Below are positions 44,054 to 56,730 of a stretch of 64,000 bases of DNA, in pieces. The translations under genes and the position numbers were made by a program. Position 1 is the first letter of the stretch, and each line of letters begins with the position of its first letter. Origin of the DNA: Diphasiastrum complanatum (taxonomy: Eukaryota; Streptophyta; Lycopodiopsida; Lycopodiales; Lycopodiaceae); contig CM055094.1 of assembly GCA_029204225.1 (NCBI GenBank), forward strand, positions 12,435,314 through 12,499,313, written 5' to 3'. The notes under the pieces were generated by a model. That model was not told where the DNA came from and did not search any database. It saw only the letters and a program-made list of their open reading frames with translations.

Positions 44054-47000
44054 CATTTTCCTAGACGACGTCATCGACCACCAGCAGTCCTTCATGCTGC
44101 AGCCCGTATTACATCCTTTTATAGCATCAGCGTGACATGATTGGATGATAGTGTCATACCGTATTCATGACATTTAGCAGTATATATGCTCCCACATGTT
44201 TCATATATCATCGCATCTTTTTCAGTTTCCATTTCAGTTCATAGTAGTTAGATTTTTTATTTCTGTTATAGTCTTGGAGACGTTTCATACGCTCCTACGG
44301 TTACCACATACTTGGCATGTACATTTACTAGTCTTATATGCCTTTTGGCATGGAAAAGCGCCCGCAGGAGCCCGAGCCCTTTTTCTTTTGTGAAAAGGGG
44401 GGGGGGGCTTAGTTAACTTAACTTTTAGTTTTTTTTTGAAAAACTAATAGTTCTAATCTAAAGTGTTGAATGTAATGGCTTAAAATTGTGTACATTAGAT
44501 TTCGAGTGCATAATTATGGTTTTTGTAGCATTGTTATTGCTTAGATACCATGTGCAAAATTCATTGGTATAATTTTAATTGGCAATTGGGTCTGTTAGAA
44601 ACTATTTTTTAAAAAAAATAAGTTTTTAACACAATTTTGTATTACGAACAATTATACACCCGTAATGAATATGAATTGAACGTAATTTTTTTTTTAAATT
44701 TTCAGTTTTTTGCTTGCAAATGGACAAGGATGATGTTCCGAGGGGGGGGGGGGGGGGGGGTGCGCGGGAATCTGTTCGGCATCATCTGGAACTGATGACA
44801 TGGAGATTCACCTGACATCACTAGATAGTGACGGGCCCCTCGATTCTAAGAAGTTGTTGCACACGTTGGGCAAGGTTGTACTGGAACTGCATCAAAGCAT
44901 TAAGCAGCGCGATAACCAAATGCAAAATCTTTTTAACCAGCTACAAGCTATTAATTCAACCAACTTGGGCTACCAAATGGAAATTTTTTCCATTGATAAA
45001 TTTTTTTTATGCCCGAAAGTTGTGGAAGATTGGATAAACTGTTGGACAAGCTATTTCAGCTTGGATAACGTCCCAGAAGAAAAGTGAATTTTTTCAGTTT
45101 TGTTGTTTCTAGAGGGCAAGGCCTCCTCTTGGTGGAGGGAACTACTCGTGAAACCAGTGACTTGGGCTGAATTTCTGGAGGAATTCCGTAAGGCTTTCGT
45201 CATGAGTAACGATTCTGAACTTTATATTCACTTTATTAACTGTAGAATGAGCAACCGAGACTTGGACACCTATGTCCAGGAGTTCTTGGGTTTTCGGCCA
45301 AGGTGCCGCTTTTTGATAGGAAATTGGCACAGTGGCAGTTCATTCATGGACTGCCAGCCGATTATTAAAACGAGTGCAAACGGGATATCCTCCAATCTTT
45401 GGAAGATGTTGTCCGTATGGCTAAGGCCTATGATAGCACCGTGGTTGCCTTGAGAAAAAGCACGCACGACCAAATGGCCCTGAAGCCTAAAATGGAAAAA
45501 GCTAAAAATAATAAACGACAATAATAATTTTTTTTGACGAACTTGAAGTTGAGGCGTACCAACACTGGTCAACGACATAGCAAAGGTATGGAAACTGCCT
45601 GGCGACCTAAGAAGGACTTGGATACTCTTGTCATCCGCTTCACATCAGTGTCTCACCGGCGTGAAGTTCTAGGGAAGAGATTCAAATTGCGGGAAACCAA
45701 AATCTACCTGGACGAAGATCTTATCTTCATCCAAGTTCAAGAACGTAAGAAGGCAAGACAAGAAGCTCTATTAACTGGCAAACAACTTATCTATCGTGAT
45801 GGTATTATCAGACTGGTAGATCGGAAGCCTATAGTTAATGAGAAGAATTCTAAGATAGAGAAATGAAGAGAGGTTCAGTTGAACATGTAAATGGTCTACG
45901 CACCATATAATCCTGGCTATATGACTCTCTTCCTAGTTAGTTTTGTTTGTTTTTTTGCTTTGACGGCATTGATCCGTCTTGTGTCCAGCTTAGCTGATGT
46001 ACTTGTTCGTCTTATATGCCTTTTGGCATGGAAAAGACGTTAATAAAGCTTGCTTCTTTCTTTCTTTCTCTCTCTCTGAACCTACGTCAGCCACACGCAC
46101 AGGACTGTGCCCGCGGCTCCTGCAGAATATTCTGTGAAATATTCCATTGGAATATTTCAAGAATATTCTCCTCCTCCCCTCAAGAAAAAAATTCTGACTT
46201 TTTCACGGTTACCAAAATCTTTTACAAGCACCCGAATGCATCGTAGGAATAGCCGTAAACGAAATTTGCCGTATTTTTTTTAACACGGTTCCTATATTTT
46301 TCAACGGGCACTCCAATATTTCATGGATTTCAAATTCTATAGAATCTAGTTTTTAAATTTTTTTTACAACCCCTCATTCTAAGTTGTTTAATCCTTTTTC
46401 CTTCCCCTTTTTTTTAGGAACGTCCATAACTTTCTTGTTTGAGCTCAGATTCCAGTGCAGTAAAAACGAGAAGTGATCAGAATGATAAGACGAACGTTAA
46501 GCAACTATCCAAATTCACAGTCCTTAATTGTAAACTGTTGCGTACTACGATCCTAAATGGGTGGTAAGGGAAAACAAACGGTGGATAAAAATAACCCACC
46601 TCAAGACAACTTGTCTACTGAAGAAATGGTGGAAGAACTGCAGGTTTCGAACCAACAAGAAAACATACTAAGTAAAATGCAGGCCACACTAGATCTGAAG
46701 TTGGAATGTTGCAAGAAACGAGACAAGATCGGCAAGAGGATAAGGTGAAATGGGAAAAATTGTTTACTAGCCTATTTGGTGTGCAAGACAAAATTGCGGG
46801 AGTTGGCTAAAGATGTAATGAGCCATCTACATCGTTCCAACTACCATCTTCATCATAAATGTAACATCTTCTCAAGATGTCCGGAGAATTGACATGGACA
46901 AGGGAAAACAGGTATTACGGAGTCATACTGAATATGCGGTCAGACTTGAAAATGACAGGGGAACGTCGGAACAACAAGTGCAACAATGAACGAGGTTTCA

Positions 47001-50000
47001 TGAACAACGAAACCACTTTGATGCAAGGGAATACAAGGATAAGATTACCATTCAGAAATTCAATGGTGACTTTAAGACCATTGACATTGAAGAGTGGTTG
47101 GATAAATTAGATCGTTACTTCACCCTGTTCGATAGACTTGATCAAGCTAAAATCACTTTCGCTACAATCCATTTTTGAAGAAGCAGCTTATGAGTGGTGG
47201 AAGCGGAGGGAGAATAAGCTATCAGTTAGAGCCAAGAGTTCCAACAATTGAGCTTGTAGGAAGTCAAAAAAGTTCAAAAAATGACCATTTTTGGTGATTT
47301 TTAAGAATGTTTGTATTGAAACTTTTAAAAGACCATTCCAAGACGATGAAAACTTCAAGAGATGGACGAAGATACGCCAGAAAAACTCTATACAAGAGTA
47401 TAACTTTGATTTTTGGAGTCTAAATCTTAAGCTACCCACCGTGTCTGATGCGGATCACTTACAAAGGTATATGCAGGGACTACAGCCAGATATTGGAGCT
47501 GATGTAGCATCACGTTTTTGCACTGATTTGGATCAAGCTATGCGGGTGGCTCTTAAAATCGAGACTAAATATGCTGGTAAGTGGTCGACTAAGTCAGGAG
47601 CACCCAAATATGAAGTTAATGGGTGGGAAGCTGAGCGGAATTTTGATATTCGTCGACATGATAAGGAAAGGAGCACAATCCTCTAGTACCCGACAGTTAA
47701 AGAAGTTGATAGGAGGAATAGTGGTAAGAAACAAGTGAGCAACATGGAGGCCAAGCCGGAGGTGAAAATTGTTAGATCAAAGGGAGAGATAGATCGACTG
47801 CGACAACAAGGCTTATGTTTCACTTGTAAGCAAAAATGGAAACCAGGGCATAAGTGTGATAAAGCTTAGTTTGCGAGGATTTTCTTGATTGTCGAAGATG
47901 ACGAAGACGACATTAGCACATTTCGAGAGAATGTTATTGACATTGAGCCATCGCAAAGGAATATGCGGCATACTTGGCGGAACATCAAAATGAAAATTTG
48001 GATCATCCTTTAACGGAGGATCACAGAATGTTGTGGTCAAATTTGAGATTCTCGACACAATTTCCGCAATAACTGCATTAAGTGCAGATTGGATAAGAGA
48101 CATTGTACCGATGTACTCAATGTACATGACACTTCCCCTACTTAAACATTTTTGTCCTCAAAAATGAAGACATCAGCTTAGTAACTCTAGTGATACATTA
48201 GGTAGTATCAATGGAGAATGTCATTTCCAACAGCTTATGGTAATAGTTGTGGCCACTTTGAATAAATGAGTTGTTGACCCAAGAATTGTCTTCATCAGGA
48301 AGGTTCTTCCAATGAATTAGATATTCCTTAATTATCTTCCCATTTTGCAATACCCTGTCCTGATATCCAACAATTTTGGCTGGTTCTAGAACCATATTAC
48401 CCTCATGATCCAACGGTGGTAGAGTAGCAGTTGCATTTGAGTGTTCTCCCAAACTCCTCATTAGAAAAGATACATGGAACACACGATGCATACGGGTGGT
48501 TGATGGTTGATCCAGTTCGTAATTCAACTCCCCGATCATCTTCACAATCTTGAAGGGTCCATAAAATCTCGGAGCCAACTTTTTGCTTTGAGTTTTCTTC
48601 AGCTTAGTATATCTATACGGTTGTAACCTTAAATACACAAAATCTCCTTCATCAAAATCACGAAAAGTCCTTTTCTATCAGCATATTGCTTCATTCGTAT
48701 CTGTGCTGCTTTAATATGCTCCCGATTGGCTCTCAAAATATCATTCATGTGCTGAACCTGGTCCACAACTGCTGGAACTACAACCTCTGACAAATCCGCA
48801 CTAATGGGTTGTAATGGTTCATGGCCATATAGTGCAAAGGAAGGTGTCATACCGATTGACACATGTGGAGTACTATCATAACAAAATTCAGCGAGGTACA
48901 ACCAATCGACCCACTTTGTCTGGTGATCCGAAACAAAACGTCGCAAATAACACTCCAACCACTGGTTGGCCCTTTCCATTTGTCCATTAGTTTCTAGATG
49001 AAATGATGTACTTAAGCACAATTTAGTGCCCAACTTGTCCATGAAGACCTTCCAAAAAGTGGAAATAAACCTGCCATCTCTATCGCTCATTATCTCCTTC
49101 GGTATTCCATGTAACTTGAAGACATTCTTCAAGAATATTTGTGCTATTTGGGCTGCATTGTCAGTAGTTTTATAAGGTAGGAAATGTGCATATTTCGTAA
49201 GCCGATCCACCACCACATAGACACCATCATATCCCCCAGTCGTTGTTGGCAAGGAAGGTATAAAATCCATGCTAATACTTGTCCAACGTTGTGTAGGAAT
49301 AGATAATGGCTGCAATAAACCTAGTTGCTTGACATGTTCCACCTTATTCACTTGACAAAGAATACATTCATGCACATATGTGTATATAGTTTTCTTCATA
49401 CCAGCCCATTTGAATAGCTTTCAGACGGTTTGATATGTCTTCAACATTCCACTATGGCCGGCATTTGGAGATGAGTGTAGCTCATATAATACTTGCGGAA
49501 TGAACTTGGATTTAGGAGCAAGCACAACTCTAGAATTGTCATACAACAATATTTGTCCTTGCTTCTTATAACGGGGATGAACAATTGAATTAGAGTCTTG
49601 CAATTCCTCCCAAATCTCCTTTAAATTTGGATCCTCCATATACTCTGCTTGTCAGAGCATTAGAATATCCATTGTAAGCTTTGTAGGCCCAAAAGGAGCT
49701 ATTAGCCTTAAGAACAAGGCGGTTCCCTCTTTAGGCCCTTCAAAGTAATTAATTAGGATAATAGGCCAATGAGGGCCCAAGGTAGTCTAAATAACACTTA
49801 ATAGGGGCTAACTATCCCTCAAGGTAGTTAAGTTTATTTACGTGAGAGCATTGTCTATAACTAGGCAAGAGACATCAATTTTGGGATCTTTTGGCTCATT
49901 TGCAAGTGAGAGCTTCTTGCTTCCTCCTTGTGAATGTGAGCTATGGGGATTTCCATTGCTAGGTCTCATGTGCCTTATCTACATGAATCCATGCTCCATT

Positions 50001-53000
50001 TCCATTGATTTGTACTCTTTATTTCATTGCTAATGTGATTGAATGGATATCTTTGTGTTTCTAGCATTCTATGGATATGTTATCTTGATTGTCTTGTACT
50101 CTTCTTGCTTTTAGCTTTACTATCATTGTTATTGCTATTAGTTTGGGATTTGGCACATGAAAATTCATGCTAACAATATATTCTTTTGAGATAATCTCCG
50201 GTTGAGATTTTTGGTAATGAAATAGCACTCTTTGAGAGGTATTCTCTCTTAGAATTAATTGGGTTACAGGATTCTCAGTTAAAAAAGATTGGGTGAAATC
50301 TATAGAGATATGCTATGTAGTCAATCTTTGTGAGATCATAAAACCTTTTGTACAAAATCTACAAAGTATTCCTTGGACTAAGTTTATTTGCATGCATAAA
50401 CTAGTCGTTAAAACATATAGGCATATTGATGAGAATTGTAAAAGAGACAATTTTTTGCTAGGTATAGTAATTTCTCAAAGAGAATTGCTTATTGACCTAA
50501 AGCTGATTTAGAATCAAATTGAATGTGGTATTTTGGATCCATACCTAGACATTTGAATATTTTCTAGGTCTGTTACAGCTAACCGAGTCAGGAGCGCTAC
50601 TTTTGAGTTAGTTGTTTGAATCAACAATATAAGCTTCCTTATGGATACTGTTGTTGAAATATATTGCTTATAAGTCGCAACGTTTATGAGTCAATTTTGG
50701 ATTCATTTAAAGGTATGTGCATAGCATACACGAGAATTTTTGGCCTTAATCTTTTCCCGATTGGAAAGGATGGAATGCTATCCCGGAAGACTCAGGAAGA
50801 GTTGGATAGTTGATGATAGCCAAAAGTTAGAGCTTCACGTAATGAAGTTCTGGTGAATCTTAAATTATTCTAGACTAGAACTTAAGAATAAAATCTAGAT
50901 GTATTCTAGATTGAACCCAAACTTTGGAATGATACTTTGTATCATGTTTAAAGTAAGGGCGTTTTGAGAATTACAAAGGCATCGTAAGTGAGTTGGGACA
51001 ATCCGAAACTTTCCTCGTGGAAAGGACTTTTTAGAGCAACTCATGTGTCTTTTAAGAATAGTAATAATCATGTTCTCTTATTCTCAAGTATGGAGTATAG
51101 ATCTGCTGAATTAAGATTGACGAATCATAGTTCAAATTCTAGTTTATACTTGACCGGTTAAGAGAAGGTAACATACCAATCAAAAGATCTGATGCTATGT
51201 GCAAATGTCTTTTGATGGCAATCTCCTTGGAATACTAGCTATCCTTGGTGGAGATTGGTTATAATAATTGTAAGGATTCGGCTACCGGTTATAGCCTGTC
51301 CATGCTTATGTATGGTTTTCTAGCCTAGATGGTGCATTACGGTAAAGACTCGTACGATCAGGTTTCAGAAAGTAGCGGATTTCCTGCACGGTATGCAGGA
51401 AATGCTACAGATAGCAAGTGAGAATGTCCAGTGTGCCCAGGATAGGGACCGACATTATGCTAATCTGAAATGATCGCCTTGAGACTTTCAAGTGGGGGTT
51501 TGGGTGTATTTGAATCCTGAAGGATTCTAGTGTAATGCGTACCGGCAAGCATTACAAATTGTCCCCTAGGTATAGAGGACCGTATCAGATCTTGAAAAAG
51601 ATCAGTTCCTTAGCTTACCAGGACCTCCCGGAGGGAACTCAAGTGCATCCGGTTTTTCACTTAAGCCGACTCAAGAAGAGTCTACGTGAAGGAGAGCATC
51701 TTAGTTATGGGGACCAATTGGACCTGTTGGATGAATCATCGGGTGTGTCTCGACTTGAACCCGAAAAGAGCTTAGATACAAGAACTAAATGATTGAAGAA
51801 TTGTATAGTTACCAAGTATCTGGTTCGATGGAAGGGTCGCATAGACGATGATGATTCCTGGGATCAGGAAGGGAGCTTAAGGAGGAACTTCCCTAGTTTT
51901 AAGTTCTGAGGATAGAACTTGAATGAGGGGGAAGAATGTCATGCCCACGACTGATCTCGGGTAGCGTGTCCACGCTAGAGATCAATAGACCAACAACCTG
52001 TAAGTTAATTATAAGGGGTTTGGGGCCCTTATGTGCATATGGTCATAATTAATGGTTGTAGGCCTAAACTTATGATGGTGGATTTATATGGTTCTATTAG
52101 TGAGTCATTAAGGAACTGGATGACGTGGCCTAGATAGGCTGCAGAGGTGTCCAGTGAGGTGTCACAGTGCACTACTAGTGGTGCATGGGCCTTGGAGGGT
52201 ATAAGTATACCTATTGGGCTCTCACTAGTGTATGCTTGATATTGTGATTGGTAGCTACATGCTGCTTTAGTGATTCCTCATTTCTCATTGAGATTGATCC
52301 ATAGCTTGGGGGCTAGATCCGTTTGATCTAGGATTGGTTGGGTTGATTTGTCCACCATCCGTACCCTTTGTGGTTGCTTGTTTTGGCATGCTTAGAATAG
52401 GATTTTTGGATTAGGACTTTATATTCACCCTTCTCATCTCCTCCTTTTTCAAAAGACCATACAGTTCCTCAAATGTAGGGATTTATCCCTAGTAGAAACC
52501 ATCATCACATGATTTTGACAGGCATATGACAAGCTCTTCCAAACCAATGACACCAAATTCATGCTAGCTTGTTTTTTAATTAACGAACCCTTGATGTGTT
52601 GGCAAAATTGTCGAAGCTTGATTTGATCCTCTTGCCTCTATTATGTGAGGGATGATGCTATCCTTTACTGATAGATTGATGATGTTATGGGCCCTTTGGC
52701 CCCTCTTGATATAGTCCGTTAGGTTAGGTTCAAAAGTAAGAATAGTTTCTCTACTTGTTACTATGCCCCAACATTCATTTTCTTCAAGAATCTTTTCCAT
52801 GTTGAACTTCTAGACACTATAATCAGTACCATCTAGCTTCGTGCTTCATTGAGCAAACTTTTAGAAAGATTTGACATGATAGATTCGAAGTGAAAGAAGG
52901 TAAAGTAGGGTTTGGACCCCAAGTAGGGTATTATGCCACTTGATGAATACCCCTTAGCTTCTGACTTTGAATCTATCACACGCTATGGTTGTGCTAGCCC

Positions 53001-56000
53001 TTGTCCAAGATCACTTGGCACCTCCACATGATCTCCCTACTCTCCACCTTTTCGGGAAAATAGCGCATAATTCAATTTGTTTGTTGTGGCTACCATCCTC
53101 ATAATGATAGCTCTCCATCAATATGAACTGCAATATGAAAAGATCTATTTTGGTTGTAGATCACCCACTTTCAAGATTAAGGTGCTCATTCAAGGATGTG
53201 ATCAGGCTCTGATACCATGTTGAAAGTTGTGGATCATCCTATATAGCATCATAACTATGGTAGATGACAATAGACACATCAATAGCATAGCATAGCATAA
53301 ATCGTTTAGATACATGGAGAATCAAGAAAGTTAGCAAATATTAAAGCTCAAGCTCCTTGACAAGAGAGATGGATTCCCACAGGTGAGTAATTGATTAGTG
53401 ATAGGGTGTGGTAACCTTTAAGATCCAAAAGATCTTGGGTGCCACATGTCGTACAAGCACGATGGTTATCCACGAGGTGTCACTTAATAAGTTCAGCTCT
53501 AGGTGTCAAGTGGACCATGTGTCCTACTTGACCTACTTGCTAAAATGTGCCTAAGAGGACTGACCATAGCCTCTAGAGATCTGAAAATGCCAAGATCACC
53601 ATCAGCCTTATAGAATTTTGCTTGTCTATCAAATATGCTCAATAGTAGAATATGCCCTTTGTTAGCAAAGGTCATGATATCCTCAAAAATCCTATCAAAT
53701 GGGGAAAGCCTTGTACTGTCTGCATAGACTAAGTGGTTGGAAGGAGAGAGGTGATGGAACACATTAGGTGGTTGGAAGGAGCTAATTGTGGGAGGAAGAG
53801 ATAGATCTAATTTATAACCTATGCATATCAATGAAGAAAGGAAACATAAACAAATTAGGGTCATGAGCCTAACTCGAGAGAGTAGTCAGCTATGCAGGAT
53901 GAGCAATATGATAAAGTGCTTTGATACCATTTCATGAATTAACACCCAAATAATGGCATTAGATAAGAATAATAGAAAATGAAATGTTGATCAAATAGGA
54001 ATCTCCTACAAGGATACCATACAATCAACATGGGAGTGGTTTGCAGGTCCTTAAAAAAAGGAAAACTAGGTTGTTAGCATACATGCAAGCTATGTGCTGA
54101 TTTGGCCCTTACGTGGGCTCAAGACTCGCATAAGTTAACCTTAGTTTCTTGTAAGTATTCTGCAAAAGCCATCTCAAACCCACCATTGCAATATTCGCTC
54201 TAATGCTATGGTCCTTCCAAAGGGTATGATGGAGATGCTGGCCAAAAAGATGCTACTTGTGAGGATAATTCACGTCGATTGTGAATCTTAGAATGCTAGA
54301 TTTGATTTTGAGATAGATATGGATGTGCCAAAAATATGATATGATGATTATGTTAGTCTATTTTGGCTCTTATGCAAATATTCCACGCATAATATTGCTC
54401 TCTTGTATTCAAAATGTATTATCCACTATGAGGTGAATGTCATTATTTTTCTCACAGCATCCTTTTGATTTTTTAAGCGATTAGTCTGTCATGCCACTAT
54501 TTTGATTAAAATGTGATATATGACTTGTGGTTTCTCATATCACAGTTTTCAAGAAACATTAGTCAAAGTCCTTGGATGATTGATGATGAGCGCAAGGGCA
54601 AGAGTTCTGTGCAAGTAAGTAATTTCTCCTATAAGACTGTTACAGAGCAATACAGTAGTTCTTTTGAGCAATTATAGAAACATATGCTGGAGCTTTATTT
54701 TATCATCTTATTTAAGGGTAAGATGTTCAAGCCATCCATGAATCGATTGGTAAATTTGAGTTGTAAGAAAGTATCATTTTTGCAGGAAATAATTGGTGAG
54801 AAGGTGTTATTGCTATTTAAGGCTGATGGCTACAAGTTTCATGCCGCAGGTCGAGAAGATATCGATGTAAGACAAAGAACCCTGTGTGTTATGTGAATGT
54901 TAGGAGTTATTCTTTTGAGAGTTTTTTTTGATAGCTTAGATTGGGTTTCAATGTGAACTGTGATTTAATATTGTGCACATCTTATTGATGCGTCTTTTGT
55001 GTAGGTAAGGATGTTGGGTAATGGAAGGCCTTTTTTGTTGGAGATCACAAATGCTCGTGTCATTCCAACTCAGTCAGAACTTACACAAGTAGAAGCTTCA
55101 CTCAACATTATCAAAGGAGAGTGGGTGAGTTTCAATGTGTCCAAGTGCCAATACCCTTAGCTACCTGACATTTAGATTGTCTTTGTATCTTTAATTTGTA
55201 AAAGAGTGTTCTCAAACCATTTTACTTTCAATGAAATGTCTTTTGATCATTTTGTGTTACTTCTGTGAATGAATGTTAAGTTTCCAAATGCCAAATAGAT
55301 AGATCAATCGAGATGAATCATAAGATTAGCCTGCATTCAATGTTCTTTTTATAAAATACTACATAATGCATATGATCCATTCAAATGGTTGTAAGATTTG
55401 TATCAGTACTTGACATATGGAAGATGCCTTTCATGTGGCATGACACAAGGAAAGATGGGACATATACAGCCCAATAAATCACCTTGGGGTGCTCCTGTTC
55501 CTATGAAAGCGAAGAAAGATATAGGCTTTTGGATGCGTGTGGATTACAAGGGGTTGAATAAAGTAATTTTTAAGAATAAATATCCATTGCCAAGAATGGA
55601 TGATCTGGTAGATCGACCAAGAAAATCCTGTAGGTCACCTGCTAATGATGATGAATAAAAGCCTAACCTAAGCTTATTCAGGGATCTCGGGCTTCTCTTA
55701 TGCCCGGGGGCCCCGAGTCCCTAATACGCAGATCTGTCATAAAATCTCGGTTTCCTGTCCACGAAAACTACGTTTTGGCCTTTTTCTTTTGCTTCTTGAA
55801 GGATCTTCTTCCTTGCTATCCACTGGGAATGTGTAAGATCATCATCTATAAAAATAAAGTGCCTTTGAGCTTGCCCCTAAGCTTCAAGGCTGCATTACGT
55901 TGTTCAATCGAATGAAACTTGACAAACAATACATTATCATCAAATTTGCCTCTCCATGCAGTATCAAAACCATCTACCGTGTGGGAAAGTTTATTGGTGA

Positions 56001-56685
56001 GCAAGTTTTTAACTTCAGCAATGGGTTTCCCCTCATTTGGGATCCCTCCTACATGAATGTTAAGAGCTTTCTTTGCTCTTCTTTCTTGTTCCGAAAAGAC
56101 ATATTCTATGGTAGATTCAACAAGAACATTCTTAACATTCGGTTCAGATTTACCTTTTTCAAACAGTGAAGCCCATGTTCTTGTTCCCTTTTCCAAAGAA
56201 GAGATTTTTTTCGCTGTTTCTTGAAGCAGGTCTTGTTTTCCTTTCTCCTTTCATCTTGCAGGTTTGATCTTGCCATTTTCTACTTCTAAAGAGCTTATCC
56301 GTTGCTTAAGCTCTCTCAGTTCCTGTTAGCCAACTTAGTTCATAGACAAGAAATTCCTCCATAGCTTTGGAAGGGGTGTAATTATGGGACATAAGAGCCG
56401 AGATAGGTTCTGAAATAGGGGTGGGACTGCATCGAAAATCAGGAGTATCAGCGCTGGAATTGGCAGAAGTGCTGGCATCAGCAATAGCTGCATCAACAAC
56501 GTCGATGGTGGTCTCATCAGCAGGAGCAGCGATAGTTGCATCAACAATAGCGATGGAGGTGGCCAAATCAACCGTAACAGCAGTCTCAGAACCAGCAGCG
56601 ATGGAGGTAGGACTAGTAGGACGAGATGGAGAGCGACCCTCGTCTGCGTGGAGCCACTAGTAGGAAGAGAGAGAGACAGAGAGAG

Positions 56686-56730
<45 letters not shown>

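Noticed and set aside
43843-44140. ORFs with Ser-Leu or Arg-Glu repeats (also at 855-1163, 56335-57064, 60328-60744 and 60845-61051)
   Set aside because: Translations of GA/CT microsatellites; no domain outside the repeat.
48198-49640. A host DNA-binding or chromodomain gene
   Set aside because: The chromodomain directly follows a retroviral-type integrase core and a polypurine tract, so it is a chromovirus.
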